A stretch of DNA of 64,000 nt from Brevibacterium sp. CBA3109 (GCF_040256645.1 NZ_CP158281.1:682001-746000); one strand, 5' to 3'; counted from the stretch's first letter, positions 54,121 through 63,867 are shown. Notes: generated by a model not told the origin, from the letters alone. Numbers and translations are program-made.

Positions 54121-54149
54121 TTGACATCGAAGGCACCTCGGGCCACACT
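54121..54149 (+). promoter_or_regulatory. Probable uraD promoter
   Basis: TTGACA at 54121-54126, a 17-base spacer and the weak hexamer CACACT at 54144-54149. The operator array begins 15 bases after it, the same geometry as at hyi. Confidence 0.45.
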
Positions 54150-54162
54150 CGAACCAGTTAAA

Positions 54163-54188
54163 TGGAAATATACTTCCGAGATGTGAAA
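54163..54188. promoter_or_regulatory. Phased operator array, uraD side
   Basis: GGAA 54164, TTCC 54174 and GAAA 54185 (spacings 10 and 11); the core TGGAA-N6-TTCCG is perfect. It ends 46 bp before uraD. Confidence 0.65.
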
Positions 54189-54234
54189 CACGTTCTGAGA
54201 CGGGCCAGCATCTCGATTTCTTCAGGAGGTCAGT

Positions 54235-54729
54235 GTGGACCTGAGTGAGTTCAATCAGCTCCCTGCCGATGACGCCCGAACGGCGTTGCGTCCATGTCTG
54301 GACGTCGACCGGTGGATCGATGGTGTCGTGGCCGCCCGGCCCTACTCCGACAGGGCCGCGGCCCAGGACTCGGCTCGCACAAGCGCGAACCCATTGAGCC
54401 CAGATGAGATCGCCCGTGCGATGTCTCACCATCCCCGGATCGGTGAGAAGGCCAAGGGGGCCTCCGCCGAGGCGGCCCATTCCTCGCGTGAGCAGGCTGG
54501 CCTGGGCTCCCTTGAGGCGGATGTTCAGGACCGCCTCGCCGCAGGTAACGCCGCCTACGAAGAGCGTTTCGACCGTGTCTTCCTCATCCGCGCCGCTGGA
54601 CGCAGCCCCGAGGAGATCCTCGCTGAGCTTCAGCGCCGCATGTCCAACACCGACACCCAGGAGCTCGCCGAGGTCGGCGAGCAGCTGATCCAGATCGCCG
54701 CACTCAGACTCGAAGGAATACTTGCATGA
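54235..54729 (+). CDS. uraD: OHCU decarboxylase
   Basis: 164 residues from GTG 54235 (AGGAGG five bases upstream). It has the all-helical UraD family pattern: MSHHPRIGEKAK with the catalytic His region, SREQAGLGSLEADVQDRLAAG-type helix (VQDRLAAGNAAYEERF) and FLIRAAGRSPEEILAEL. It decarboxylates 2-oxo-4-hydroxy-4-carboxy-5-ureidoimidazoline to S-allantoin. It overlaps uraH by four bases. Confidence 0.93.
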   Translation: MDLSEFNQLPADDARTALRPCLDVDRWIDGVVAARPYSDRAAAQDSARTSANPLSPDEIARAMSHHPRIGEKAKGASAEAAHSSREQAGLGSLEADVQDRLAAGNAAYEERFDRVFLIRAAGRSPEEILAELQRRMSNTDTQELAEVGEQLIQIAALRLEGILA

Positions 54730-55049
54730 GCTTCATCTCCGCACACGCACTCGACTCCACGCTCGGCACTCCTGCCGCTGACCTCGAGGTCACGCTGTAC
54801 TCCGGTGCTGAGGTGATCGCGAACGCCCGCACGGACGGCAACGGTCGTGTCTCGGAATTCGGACCGGACCACCTCGGCGCCGGAGACTATCGGATCGTAT
54901 TCGGTACCGGTGCCTACTTCGAGACCCAGGGGCAGGATCACTTCCATCCTCAGGTGACGATCGACTTCACGGTCAAGGCCGGTGAAGGCCACTATCACAT
55001 ACCATTGCTGCTGAGCCCGTTCGCCTACAGCACATACCGGGGAAGCTGA
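54726..55049 (+). CDS. uraH: 5-Hydroxyisourate hydrolase (transthyretin-like)
   Basis: 107 residues of the transthyretin-related family: N-terminal AHALDSTLGTPA, central ARTDGNGR, FHPQVTIDF and the defining C-terminus YRGS. It hydrolyses the uricase product to OHCU. Gene order uraD-uraH-uricase follows the reverse of the reaction order. Confidence 0.96.
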   Translation: MSFISAHALDSTLGTPAADLEVTLYSGAEVIANARTDGNGRVSEFGPDHLGAGDYRIVFGTGAYFETQGQDHFHPQVTIDFTVKAGEGHYHIPLLLSPFAYSTYRGS

Positions 55050-55096
55050 GCGGGCGGCACCACCCACACGACACCAGGGGAAGCAGGCCCCCTTAC

Positions 55097-55110
55097 AGGA
55101 TCATGATCCT
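55097..55110. promoter_or_regulatory. 14-bp palindrome upstream of uricase
   Basis: AGGATCATGATCCT is a perfect palindrome in the 188-bp gap between uraH and the uricase gene. It could be an operator for a separate uricase promoter. No other feature is clear in the gap. Confidence 0.35.
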
Positions 55111-55237
55111 CAACAAACCGCCGAAGTTGGCAGGACGAGTCGTCCGGCAACCTCGCAAATCAATTGGTCACAGCGGCCAAGGCAGACTCGGTGACGAGCG
55201 CGCCGGGGTCGCTGGTTTCAGCAACAGGAGCAAGAAG

Positions 55238-56122
55238 ATGAGCAAGGTACGACTGACAACGAACCAGTATGGCAAGGCGGAGAACCGGTTGATGAGGGTC
55301 TACCGTGACACCGATCGTCACGAGATCCGCGACCTCAACGTGACCTCGGAGTTGCAGGGCGATTTCGAAACTGCTCACACCGAGGGCAACAACGAGCACG
55401 TCGTGGCCACCGACACCCAGAAGAACACGGTCTTCGCGAAGGCCAAGGAACTCGGCGTGACCTCGCCCGAGCAGTTCATCATGGGCCTCGCAGACCACTT
55501 CACCTCCAGCTTCGACTGGGTCACCGGCGGACGCTGGGCGGCCGAGGAATACGGTTGGAGCCGCATCAACGACCACGACCACTCCTTCTACAAGTCAGCG
55601 CCTGAGACCCGCACCGCGGTCTTCACCCGCGACGGTGACAAAGACACCCTGATCTCGGGCTTCTACGGGCTCACCGTACTCAAGACCACCGAGTCGGGCT
55701 TCGTCGGCTACCCGAAGGACAAGTACACGACCCTGCCGGAGACCGACGACCGCATCCTCGCCACGGACATCGCGACCCGCTGGATCTACAACACCTCGGA
55801 CCTCGACTTCGAGGGCGTGTACAGACAAGTGAAGGAGATCATCCTCGACTCGTTCACCGATCACTACTCGCATGCCCTGCAGCACACCCTGTACCAGATG
55901 GGTGAGAAGGTCATCGACGCGGTGCCGGAGATCGACGAGATCCGTTTCTCCTGCCCCAACAAGCACCATTTCCTCTACGACATCGAGCGCTTCGGCTTGG
56001 AGAACCCGAACGAAGTGCTCATTGTCGCTGATCGTCCCTACGGGCTGATCGAAGCGACCTTCACCCGTGATGGTGTGGAGGAGAACAAGGACGCCTGGGC
56101 GCAGATCGCCGGCTTCTGCTGA
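55238..56122 (+). CDS. uox: Urate oxidase (uricase)
   Basis: 294 residues from ATG 55238 (AGGAG seven bases upstream); a longer frame to 55103 lacks conservation. Uricase features: NEHVVATDTQKNTVFAKAKE, LADHFTSSFDWVTGGR, TVLKTTESGFVGYPKDKYTT-type loop (TESGFVGYPKDKYTTL) and NKHHFLYDIERFGLENPNEV. It oxidises urate with O2, without cofactor, to 5-hydroxyisourate and H2O2. Confidence 0.95.
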   Translation: MSKVRLTTNQYGKAENRLMRVYRDTDRHEIRDLNVTSELQGDFETAHTEGNNEHVVATDTQKNTVFAKAKELGVTSPEQFIMGLADHFTSSFDWVTGGRWAAEEYGWSRINDHDHSFYKSAPETRTAVFTRDGDKDTLISGFYGLTVLKTTESGFVGYPKDKYTTLPETDDRILATDIATRWIYNTSDLDFEGVYRQVKEIILDSFTDHYSHALQHTLYQMGEKVIDAVPEIDEIRFSCPNKHHFLYDIERFGLENPNEVLIVADRPYGLIEATFTRDGVEENKDAWAQIAGFC

Positions 56123-56133
56123 TAATTTCCATA

Positions 56134-56169
56134 GTCGGGTCCACGGGAACACCTTCCCGTGGACCCGAC
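56134..56169. terminator. Hairpin between uricase and aceE
   Basis: A perfect 16-bp stem (56134-56149 with 56154-56169) and a 4-base loop, 12 bases after uricase and 20 before aceE. No T-tract follows, so it may be a terminator, an attenuator or an mRNA-stabilising structure. Confidence 0.65.
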
Positions 56170-56188
56170 GTGTTTGAGAGGGAGAACT

Positions 56189-58942
56189 ATGACCCAGGAC
56201 ACAACTTCGGCGATCCCGAGGGGATCCGGTGACGAAGAGGTAGACGAGTGGCTCGAATCCTGGGAGGGACTCGTCAGCCAGCGCGGAACCCTGCGCGCCA
56301 GCGAGATTATGGAGGCACTGCGCCGACGCGCTGCATCGAACTCCGTGGCCCAGCCCAAGGTCACGACCACGGACTACGTCAACACGATCCCGGCCGATCA
56401 GGAGCCTGCCTACCCCGGTGATGAGCGCCTGGAGCGCAAATACCGCAAATGGCTGCGCTGGAACGCCGCGATGCTCGTCCACCGAGCCCAGCGTCCCGAG
56501 ATCTCGGTCGGCGGGCACATCTCGACCTACGCGGGTGCCGCGACCCTCTATGAGATCGGGTTCAACAACTTCTTCCGCGGCCAGGACCATCCCGGCGGCG
56601 GCGACCAGGTCTTCTTCCAGGGTCACGCCTCACCCGGCATGTACGCCAGGGCCTTTCTCGAGAACCGTCTGAACGAAAAACAGCTCGACGGTTTCAGGCA
56701 GGAAGCCTCGAAGGCCCCCAATGGGCTGAGCTCCTACCCGCACCCTCGTCTGATGCCCGATTTCTGGCAGTTCCCGACCGTGTCGATGGGCCTGGGCCCG
56801 ATCAACTCGATCTACCAGGCGCAGATGAACCGCTACCTGCACAACCGCGGCATCAAGGACACCTCCGATCAGCGCGTCTGGGCCTTCCTCGGCGACGGTG
56901 AGATGGACGAGCCGGAATCACGCGGTGCACTCCAGCTGGCCGCGAACGAAGGCCTCGACAACCTCACCTACGTCATCAACTGCAATCTGCAGCGACTGGA
57001 TGGGCCTGTCCGCGGCAATGGCAAGATCGTTCAGGAGCTCGAGGCCGTCTTCACCGGCGCGGGCTGGAATGTCATCAAGGTCCTGTGGGGCCGCGAATGG
57101 GACTCCCTGCTCGACGCCGACCACAGCGGCGAGCTGGTCCGGATCATGAACGAGACTCTCGACGGTGATTACCAGACCTTCAAGGCCGAGTCCGGCGGAT
57201 TCATCCGTGACAACTTCTTCGGCCGCTCACCGGTGACCAAGGGCCTCGTCGAGCACCTGTCCGATGACGACATCTGGAACCTCAAGCGCGGCGGCCACGA
57301 CTATCACAAGGTCTTCGCCGCCTATGAGCAGGCCGTGAACACGAACGGCAAACCGACCGTGGTCCTCGTCCAGACGGTCAAGGGCTACGGCCTCGGCACG
57401 ACCTTCGAGTCGCGCAATGCCACGCACCAGATGAAGAAGTTCACGGCCGCCGACGTCAAGGCCTTCCGCGACCGGATGGACATCCCGATCACCGACAAGG
57501 TCATCGACGAGGATCCCTACGCCGTGCCCTACTACCACCCGGGCGACGACGCTGAAGAAGTCCAGTACATGCTTGAGAAGCGGTCCAAGCTGGGTGGATT
57601 CCTGCCTAATCGCAAGCCCGAGAACAGCAAGAAGACCCTGCCTGCCGCCAGCGACAAGGCCTTCGCGCAGACCAAGAAGGGTTCGGGCCACCAGCAGGCT
57701 GCGACCACGATGGCCTTCGTGCGTCTGCTCAAGGACCTCATGCGCGAGAAGGGCCTCGGCAACCGGATCGTGCCCATCATCCCCGATGAGGCACGGACAT
57801 TCGGCATCGACGCGTTCTTCCCGACCGCGAAGATCTACAACCCGAATGGGCAGAACTACCTGGCGGTCGACCGCGAGCTGTTCCTCTCATACAAGGAGGC
57901 GACCAACGGGCAGCTGCTCCACGTCGGCATCAACGAAGCAGGCGCGGCTGCGGGATTCACCGCGGCAGGAACTGCGTATTCGACGCATGGCGAGCCGATG
58001 ATCCCGATCTACGTGTTCTACTCGATGTTCGGGTTCCAGCGCACCGGCGACGCCTTCTGGGCGGCCGGAGATCAGATGACGCGAGGGTTCATCATCGGCG
58101 CCACGGCTGGCCGCACGACGTTGACCGGTGAGGGCCTGCAGCACGCTGACGGACACTCGCCGGTGCTGGCCGCGACCAACCCTGCTGTGCGGATCTACGA
58201 CCCGGCCTACGGCTACGAGATCGGCCACATCATGCGCGACGGACTGCACCGCATGTACGGCGAGCACGATCTCGGTGACGACGCCCGCAACGTCATGTAC
58301 TACCTGACCGTGTACAACGAGCCGATGCTCCAGCCGGCCGAACCCGAGAATGTCGACGTCGACGGGATCCTGCGCGGAATCCATCGTGTCGCGGAAGCCG
58401 GCACCGGCGCCGAGGCGGGGGCGGGCGATCGTCCGCAGGCTCAGCTGCTCGCGTCCGGAGTCGGCGTCCCGTGGGCGCTCGAGGCCCGTGGTCTGCTGGC
58501 ACAGGACTGGGGTGTGGATGCGGCCGTCTGGTCGGTGACCTCATGGGCCGAACTGCGCCGCGATGCCCTGAAGTGCGAAGCCGAGAAGCTCGAGAACTTC
58601 GAAGCCGAGCCGCGCGTGCCCTATGTGCGGCAGCGTCTGGGCGCCGAGGCTGGGCCGATCGTGGCCACGAGTGATTTCGACTCCACACAGCCGGACCTCA
58701 TCCGGCCGTTCCTCAGTCAGGACTTCGCGACCCTGGGGGCCGACGGATTCGGATTCTCCGACACACGCGCCGCTGCCAGGCGTCATTTCAAGATCGATGC
58801 GCACTCGATGGTGGTGCGCACCCTGCAGTTGCTGGCCGACCGTGGGGAGATTGCGCGCTCGGTGCCGGTCGAGGCCGCGAAGAAGTACCGCCTGGGCGAC
58901 GTCAACGCAGGAACCTCAGGCACCGCCGGCGGCGATTCCTGA
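56189..58942 (+). CDS. aceE: Pyruvate dehydrogenase E1 component, homodimeric
   Basis: 917 residues from ATG 56189 (GAGAGGGAG upstream). The ThDP-binding motif runs [10 protein letters not shown] to [32 protein letters not shown] and the C-terminal domain [13 protein letters not shown] fit the AceE type. It decarboxylates pyruvate for transfer of acetyl to CoA by E2/E3 encoded elsewhere. In actinobacteria aceE often stands alone; here it is within the purine catabolic region, next to uricase and near malic enzyme. Confidence 0.96.
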   Translation: MTQDTTSAIPRGSGDEEVDEWLESWEGLVSQRGTLRASEIMEALRRRAASNSVAQPKVTTTDYVNTIPADQEPAYPGDERLERKYRKWLRWNAAMLVHRAQRPEISVGGHISTYAGAATLYEIGFNNFFRGQDHPGGGDQVFFQGHASPGMYARAFLENRLNEKQLDGFRQEASKAPNGLSSYPHPRLMPDFWQFPTVSMGLGPINSIYQAQMNRYLHNRGIKDTSDQRVWAFLGDGEMDEPESRGALQLAANEGLDNLTYVINCNLQRLDGPVRGNGKIVQELEAVFTGAGWNVIKVLWGREWDSLLDADHSGELVRIMNETLDGDYQTFKAESGGFIRDNFFGRSPVTKGLVEHLSDDDIWNLKRGGHDYHKVFAAYEQAVNTNGKPTVVLVQTVKGYGLGTTFESRNATHQMKKFTAADVKAFRDRMDIPITDKVIDEDPYAVPYYHPGDDAEEVQYMLEKRSKLGGFLPNRKPENSKKTLPAASDKAFAQTKKGSGHQQAATTMAFVRLLKDLMREKGLGNRIVPIIPDEARTFGIDAFFPTAKIYNPNGQNYLAVDRELFLSYKEATNGQLLHVGINEAGAAAGFTAAGTAYSTHGEPMIPIYVFYSMFGFQRTGDAFWAAGDQMTRGFIIGATAGRTTLTGEGLQHADGHSPVLAATNPAVRIYDPAYGYEIGHIMRDGLHRMYGEHDLGDDARNVMYYLTVYNEPMLQPAEPENVDVDGILRGIHRVAEAGTGAEAGAGDRPQAQLLASGVGVPWALEARGLLAQDWGVDAAVWSVTSWAELRRDALKCEAEKLENFEAEPRVPYVRQRLGAEAGPIVATSDFDSTQPDLIRPFLSQDFATLGADGFGFSDTRAAARRHFKIDAHSMVVRTLQLLADRGEIARSVPVEAAKKYRLGDVNAGTSGTAGGDS

Positions 58943-58958
58943 GGCTGCCTGACTCGAC

Positions 58959-59018
58959 AAACGGGTGGCGTGTCGAGAATCGTAGGTGAAACTACGAGTC
59001 TCGACACGCCACCCGTTT
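58959..59018. terminator. Bidirectional terminator after aceE
   Basis: A 20-bp perfect outer stem (58959-58978 with 58999-59018) and an inner CGTAG/CTACG stem, followed by TT within a T-run at 59016-59020. It separates aceE from the convergent IclR gene. Confidence 0.85.
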
Positions 59019-59062
59019 TTGGCTGTGCAGCTTGTGGTGGCTGTGCAGTGAGCCCCAGCGCC

Positions 59063-59848
59063 TCAGGCGCCGCCGCGCATATCGTGGGAGATCGCCTCGG
59101 CGGCCGAGCGCAGCAGCGGAATCGCACGATCGGCGAAGTTCTGGTCGACACGGCTGATCGGTCCGGACACGGAGATCGCCAGGGGAGCGGGGGCATCGGG
59201 GATCGACATCGCGAAGCAGCGCACGCCCAGCTCCTGCTCCTGCTCGTCGATCGAGTACCCGCGGTCACGGATGCGCACCAGCTCGGCCTCGAGATCCTCG
59301 ACGGTGCCGATGCTGTACTCCGTGGGCGTCGGCATCCCGGCGGTCGTCACGATGTGACGCACCTGCTCGGGTTCCAGGCCGGCGAGGATCGCCTTGCCCA
59401 CACCGGTGTCGTGCATATGCGTCCGCCGCCCCACCTCGGTGAACATGCGCATCTGTCGCTGCGAGGAGACCTGATCGACGTAGACGACCATGTCTCCGTC
59501 GATGGTGGCGACGTTTGCGGACTCACCGAGTTCGTCCACGAGCGTGCGCAGGTAGGGGCGGGCGATGGCCCCCAGCTGGGTCCCGGCCAGGTTGCCCAGG
59601 CGGATCAATCCCGGTCCCAGCGCATAGCCGCGGTTGGGCAGCTGACGCACCACGCCGAGGTTGACCAGAGTGTTGAGCAGACGGTGGATCGTCGGGAGGG
59701 GCAGGCTCACCTCGGCGGCGATGTGACTCAGCGTTGCAGAACCGGAGGAGTTCGCGATGCACTCGAGGAGCCCGAAGGCGCGTTCGACGGACTGGACGCC
59801 GCCCTTGGTCTGGCGGATCGCGGGGGCCTTCGTATCGTTGCTGGTCAT
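59063..59848 (-). CDS. IclR-family transcription regulator
   Basis: 261 residues. The winged helix covers residues ~18-80 (SVERAFGLLECIANSSGSA, then LSHIAAEVSLPLPTIHRLLNTL). The C-terminal effector domain has YVDQVSSQRQMRMFTEVGRR, HDTGVGKAILAGL and a late Cys in GVRCFAMSIPD, as in AllR/KdgR-type regulators that sense small oxo-acids such as glyoxylate or allantoin-derived compounds. It is divergent from malic enzyme. Inference: this is the repressor that binds the TTCC/GGAA arrays around the purine genes. Confidence 0.9.
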   Translation of the reverse strand: MTSNDTKAPAIRQTKGGVQSVERAFGLLECIANSSGSATLSHIAAEVSLPLPTIHRLLNTLVNLGVVRQLPNRGYALGPGLIRLGNLAGTQLGAIARPYLRTLVDELGESANVATIDGDMVVYVDQVSSQRQMRMFTEVGRRTHMHDTGVGKAILAGLEPEQVRHIVTTAGMPTPTEYSIGTVEDLEAELVRIRDRGYSIDEQEQELGVRCFAMSIPDAPAPLAISVSGPISRVDQNFADRAIPLLRSAAEAISHDMRGGA

Positions 59849-59973
59849 CCCAGTTCCTCTTCCTCGTCTATTGAATTCGTGTTCATTGACTTGCGTGGCA
59901 GCTCGACGATGAGTGCCGTCGACATGACAACCAGGATCGCTGAGCGAAACTGTGACTCAGTCTAGTCTCGAAA

Positions 59974-59989
59974 TGGAAGAAAGTTTCCG
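59974..59989. promoter_or_regulatory. Operator core, malic enzyme/iclR gap
   Basis: TGGAA-N6-TTCCG, an exact match to the core seen at hyi, uraD, glxK and the purine permease. It lies 85-100 bp upstream of the malic enzyme start and 126 bp from the IclR gene. Confidence 0.65.
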
Positions 59990-60012
59990 CTCGCGATCAT
60001 TCTGGCTAGATT

Positions 60013-60048
60013 TTCCACTATACAGAAGATATTATCCGTACTACGGAA
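60013..60048. promoter_or_regulatory. Four-half-site operator array, malic enzyme promoter
   Basis: TTCC 60013, AGAA 60024, ATCC 60034 and GGAA 60045, with spacings 11, 10 and 11. The right half TCCGTACTACGGA (60035-60047) is a perfect 13-bp palindrome. A -10-like TATTAT at 60030-60035 lies inside the array, so bound protein would block the promoter. Confidence 0.65.
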
Positions 60049-60074
60049 AAGACTTATCAGAGAGGATAACTTCC

Positions 60075-61454
60075 ATGGCTGTTCCAAGTCCCGGATACTC
60101 AATCACTCTTCGAGTGGAGACAGCGGTCGGCCGGACATCGACGTCCGACCTCGTGGCTGCCGCCGCGGCAACCGGTGCCGCGATCACCGCGCTCGATGTC
60201 GTCGAATCCACCCCGCACACGGTGATGATCGATGTCAGCGCCGATACCCGCGATGTCGCCCACGCCGACGAGGTATCGGCTGCACTCGACAAACTTGACG
60301 GCGTCGAGGTTCACAAGGTCTCCGACCGGACCTTCCTGCTCCACCTCGGCGGCAAACTCGAATCCTCGCCCAAGGTGCCTCTGCGCAACCGTGACGACCT
60401 CTCCCGGGCCTATACGCCTGGCGTGGCCCGAGTGTGCATGGCCATCGCGGAGAACAAGGCCGACGCTCGTCGTCTGACGATCAAGCGCAACACCGTTGCG
60501 GTCGTCACAGACGGCACTGCGGTTCTGGGCCTCGGCGACATCGGGCCGGAAGCGGCGATGCCCGTGATGGAGGGCAAGGCCGTTCTGTTCAAGCAGTTCG
60601 CCGGCGTCGATGCCTGGCCGGTGGCCCTTGATACCAAGGACACCGAGGAGATCATCTCGATCTGCAAGGCCATTGCTCCGGCCTACGGCGGCATCAACCT
60701 CGAGGACATCTCCGCCCCGAGGTGCTTCGAGATCGAGGCCCGACTCCGCGAGGAGCTCGACATCCCCGTCTTCCACGACGATCAGCACGGCACCGGCATC
60801 GTGACACTGGCTGCGCTGAAGAATGCGCTCAAGGTCGTGGGCAGGAAGCTTGAAGATCAGCGCATCGTCGTGTCCGGTGTGGGCGCTGCGGGAAATGCGA
60901 TCATCCGGCTCCTCCAGGTCGCTGGTGCGAAGAACATCATCGCCTGTGGCCGTGACGGCGCTATCGGACCCGAGTCGAATGTCGACACTGAGCACAAGCT
61001 GTGGCTGCAGCGCAACACGAACCCGGAGGGCTTCGAGGGCACTCTGAAGGAAGCCGTCGCCGGCTCGGACGTGTTCATCGGCGTCTCCGCTCCGAACGTG
61101 CTCGACGGCAGCGACATCCAGGCCATGAACAAAGATGCTCTTGTCTTCGCGATGGCCAACCCCGACCCTGAGGTCGACCCCGCAGAGGCGCTCAAGTACG
61201 CAGCCGTTGTGGCCACCGGCCGCAGCGATTATCCGAACCAGATCAACAATGTGCTGGCATTCCCGGGCATCTTCCGCGGCCTGCTTGATGCTGAGGCGAC
61301 CGACATCGACGAGAACATCATGGTCGCCGCGGCGGACGCTATCGCCTCGTGCATCCCGGAAGACGAACTCCATCCGGGTTATGTGGTGCCTTCGGTCTTC
61401 GACCCCGAAGTGGCGAAGAAGGTCGCAGAGGCGGTTGCGGCCGTTTCGTCCTGA
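60075..61454 (+). CDS. NAD(P)-dependent malic enzyme with N-terminal ACT-like domain
   Basis: 459 residues from ATG 60075 (GAGAGGA eight bases upstream); the longer frame to 59952 runs through the operator sites. Residues ~8-80 look like an ACT regulatory fold ([19 protein letters not shown]). Malic-enzyme motifs follow: [11 protein letters not shown] with the catalytic Tyr, [30 protein letters not shown] (metal Asp pair) and the Rossmann [12 protein letters not shown]. It converts malate to pyruvate and CO2. Divergent from the IclR gene. Confidence 0.94.
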   Translation: MAVPSPGYSITLRVETAVGRTSTSDLVAAAAATGAAITALDVVESTPHTVMIDVSADTRDVAHADEVSAALDKLDGVEVHKVSDRTFLLHLGGKLESSPKVPLRNRDDLSRAYTPGVARVCMAIAENKADARRLTIKRNTVAVVTDGTAVLGLGDIGPEAAMPVMEGKAVLFKQFAGVDAWPVALDTKDTEEIISICKAIAPAYGGINLEDISAPRCFEIEARLREELDIPVFHDDQHGTGIVTLAALKNALKVVGRKLEDQRIVVSGVGAAGNAIIRLLQVAGAKNIIACGRDGAIGPESNVDTEHKLWLQRNTNPEGFEGTLKEAVAGSDVFIGVSAPNVLDGSDIQAMNKDALVFAMANPDPEVDPAEALKYAAVVATGRSDYPNQINNVLAFPGIFRGLLDAEATDIDENIMVAAADAIASCIPEDELHPGYVVPSVFDPEVAKKVAEAVAAVSS

Positions 61455-61458
61455 TCAT

Positions 61459-61495
61459 CGACCGGTCTCCTGAAACAGGGGGCCGGTCGCTGTTT
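61459..61495 (+). terminator. Terminator after malic enzyme
   Basis: CGACCGG at 61459-61465 pairs with CCGGTCG at 61483-61489, with an inner CCTG/CAGG stem; TTTT at 61492-61495 follows. It lies four bases after the malic enzyme stop. Confidence 0.75.
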
Positions 61496-61553
61496 TATGA
61501 GAGACAATGTTGGGAGACCAGTCCTCCCGCGCAATGATGCTACGAAAGAGAAT

Positions 61554-62867
61554 GTGAAATTGGATCAATCAACGTTGGCCGACATCGACTCACTCCTGGC
61601 GGACACGGACGAGCTGCTGAGCATGCGGTATCCCGGCGAGCGTGATGTCCGGCAGCCCGTGCACACCGTCTACGTCCCCGGGCACCTCTCGACCCCGGCA
61701 CTGCCCCGCGAGTGGGGTGAACAGGCGCTGGAATGCGTCGAGGCCAACGGCGGGATGGTTCAGCTGGCCGAACGCGTCATCATCGCCTCCCGCAAGGAGG
61801 CCCTCGCCCCCGACAGCCAGACGATGCCGAATCTGCACCAGGTCGCTCGGGAAGCGGAGATGCTCGCCGAGGCCGTCACCCGGAAGCTCGCCACCGAACC
61901 GATCGAGGACCTGAGGATGGACTTCGAGGACGGGTTCGGGAATCGTGGCGATGAGACCGAGGACGGCTGTGTGCGTGAGGCCGCACGCAATGGGATCGCA
62001 GGACTGGCCGAGGCGGGTGCGCCGGCGTTCTTCGGCATCCGCTTCAAGTGCTTGGAAGCCGATACCAGGGCACGCGGTCTGTGCACCCTGGATGTGTACC
62101 TCGCCGAGGTGATCGCCGCCCACGGATCGTATCCGAAGGAGCTTGTCCTCACGCTGCCGAAGGTGAGCACCGTCGACCAGGTCAGCGCCATGGTCCTGGC
62201 CTGCCGTGCACTCGAAGCCGAGCACGGCCTCGCCGAGGGCACGATCACCTTCGAGGTGCAGGTCGAGACCCCGCAGCTCATCCTCGGCGCCGACGGAACA
62301 GTGCCGCTGGCACCGGTCCTCGATGCTGGGGCCGGGCGCATCACCTCCCTGCACTATGGCACCTACGACTATTCGGCCTCGATGGGCGTCGCCGCCGCCT
62401 ACCAGGCCATGGATCACCCGGTGGCCGACTTCGCGAAGAACCAGATGATGCTCGCGGTCGCCGGCACCGGCGTCCACCTCTCTGATGGTTCGACGAACAT
62501 CATGCCTCTCGGTGAGCCCGAAGAGATTCAACGGGCCTGGAGCCTGCATGCCGGACTGGTCCGCAGGCACCTCAAGCGCGGCATCTACCAGGGGTGGGAC
62601 ATGCACCCGCACCAGCTGCCCACACGCTTCCTCGCCACATTCCGCTTCTACCGCGAAGGGGCGGAGCGGGCGGCGACTCGACTGCGCAACTATGTGTTCC
62701 AGGAGGACTCAGGTGTCCTCGACGAGCCGGCGACGGCACGGGCGCTGGCCCGCTACCTGGGCCGCGGACTCTCCTGTGGCGCCCACACCGAGGAGTTCGT
62801 GACGGATCGGACGAAGATGTCGATCGCGACCCTCAATCATATCGCCGCCACCGGCGCGGCAGAGTGA
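61554..62867 (+). CDS. CitE/HpcH-HpaI-like aldolase-fold protein (DUF6986 type)
   Basis: 437 residues from GTG 61554. ATG 61497 is directly after a terminator with no ribosome site, so I prefer the GTG, though its own Shine-Dalgarno is poor. The core MDFEDGFGNRGDETEDG, FEVQVETPQLILG and GTYDYSASMGV resembles CitE/malyl-CoA-lyase-type barrels, with acidic metal ligands in DFEDG and the Glu in VETPQ. The exact reaction is not known. Position between malic enzyme and ureidoglycine aminohydrolase suggests work on glyoxylate, for example as an alternative malate synthase or a related lyase. That role is a hypothesis. Confidence 0.75.
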   Translation: MKLDQSTLADIDSLLADTDELLSMRYPGERDVRQPVHTVYVPGHLSTPALPREWGEQALECVEANGGMVQLAERVIIASRKEALAPDSQTMPNLHQVAREAEMLAEAVTRKLATEPIEDLRMDFEDGFGNRGDETEDGCVREAARNGIAGLAEAGAPAFFGIRFKCLEADTRARGLCTLDVYLAEVIAAHGSYPKELVLTLPKVSTVDQVSAMVLACRALEAEHGLAEGTITFEVQVETPQLILGADGTVPLAPVLDAGAGRITSLHYGTYDYSASMGVAAAYQAMDHPVADFAKNQMMLAVAGTGVHLSDGSTNIMPLGEPEEIQRAWSLHAGLVRRHLKRGIYQGWDMHPHQLPTRFLATFRFYREGAERAATRLRNYVFQEDSGVLDEPATARALARYLGRGLSCGAHTEEFVTDRTKMSIATLNHIAATGAAE

Positions 62868-62939
62868 CCTGCCGACAACCTCGGCGCCAGACCGCCGGTT
62901 TGTACTGACCAGCACCGATTCGAAGGAGACACCACACCC

Positions 62940-63764
62940 ATGACGACGACCGACCCCTACACCTACTGGGCACCCACCGGCGGGCACCCGCCGCAGACAA
63001 AACTGCTCACCGACCGTGCGATCGTCACCGAGGCCTACACGGTGATCCCGCGCGGAGTCATGCGTGACATCGTGACGTCCAACCTGCCCGAATGGACGGG
63101 GACTCGTTCCTGGGTGCTGAGCAAGCCGGTGGCCGGGGGAGCGGTGACGTTCTCCCAGACCATCCTCGAGGTCGCCCCGGGCGGCGGCTCCGAGAAACCT
63201 GAGCCGCAGGTCGAGGTCGAAGGGTTCATCTTCCTGATGGCCGGTGCGCTCGAAATCACCCACGAGGGCCAGGCTCACACCCTGACGCCGGGCGGCTACG
63301 GATTCCTGCCCGCGGGTTCGACGTGGAGTGTGAAGTCCACCGGTGCCGAGGCGGCACGCTTCCATTGGGTCCGCAAACGCTATCAGCCTGTGGCTGGGCT
63401 GGACCCGGAGGCCAAGTTCGGCCAGGAATCCGACGTCGAGCCTGCAGCGATGCCGGGCACCGACAACCGGTGGCGGACGACGCGTCCCCTGGATCCCAAC
63501 AATCTGGCCTACGACATGCACGTCAACATAGTGACCTTCGAGCCCGGTGCGGTGATTCCCTTCGCCGAGACTCACGAGATGGAGCATGGTCTCTACGTGC
63601 TCGAGGGCAAGGCCGTCTATCGACTCAACGGCGACTGGGTGGAGGTGCAGGAGGGTGACTTCATCTCGATGCGCGCCTTCTGCCCGCAGGCCTGCTACGC
63701 CGGCGGACCGGGCCGCTTCCGCTACCTGCTCTACAAGGACGTCAACCGCCAGGTCGAGCTGTGA
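62940..63764 (+). CDS. allE: (S)-Ureidoglycine aminohydrolase
   Basis: A 274-residue bicupin from ATG 62940 (AAGGAG upstream). Each half has a cupin core: EVEGFIFLMAGALEIT with PGGYGFLPAGS, and ETHEMEHGLYVLEGKAVYRL with EGDFISMRAFCPQ. The second carries the Mn-binding Glu/His pattern. It releases ammonia from ureidoglycine to form ureidoglycolate. Its substrate is made from allantoate, for which no enzyme is seen here, so an allantoate amidohydrolase gene is expected outside the window. Confidence 0.93.
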   Translation: MTTTDPYTYWAPTGGHPPQTKLLTDRAIVTEAYTVIPRGVMRDIVTSNLPEWTGTRSWVLSKPVAGGAVTFSQTILEVAPGGGSEKPEPQVEVEGFIFLMAGALEITHEGQAHTLTPGGYGFLPAGSTWSVKSTGAEAARFHWVRKRYQPVAGLDPEAKFGQESDVEPAAMPGTDNRWRTTRPLDPNNLAYDMHVNIVTFEPGAVIPFAETHEMEHGLYVLEGKAVYRLNGDWVEVQEGDFISMRAFCPQACYAGGPGRFRYLLYKDVNRQVEL

Positions 63765-63796
63765 GGCACAGACTCACTCATAGACGCTGACACGCG

Positions 63797-63828
63797 AAGA
63801 ACGGCGGACCGCAGGGTCCGCCGTTCTT
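63797..63828. terminator. Bidirectional terminator after allE
   Basis: A 14-bp perfect stem (63797-63810 with 63815-63828), a 4-base loop, and T-rich flanks on both strands (TTCTTTCTG on the right), between allE and the convergent partial gene. Confidence 0.85.
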
Positions 63829-63867
63829 TCTGTATTCAGCTGTTGTCAGCTACCAGTCGTCAGCCGA

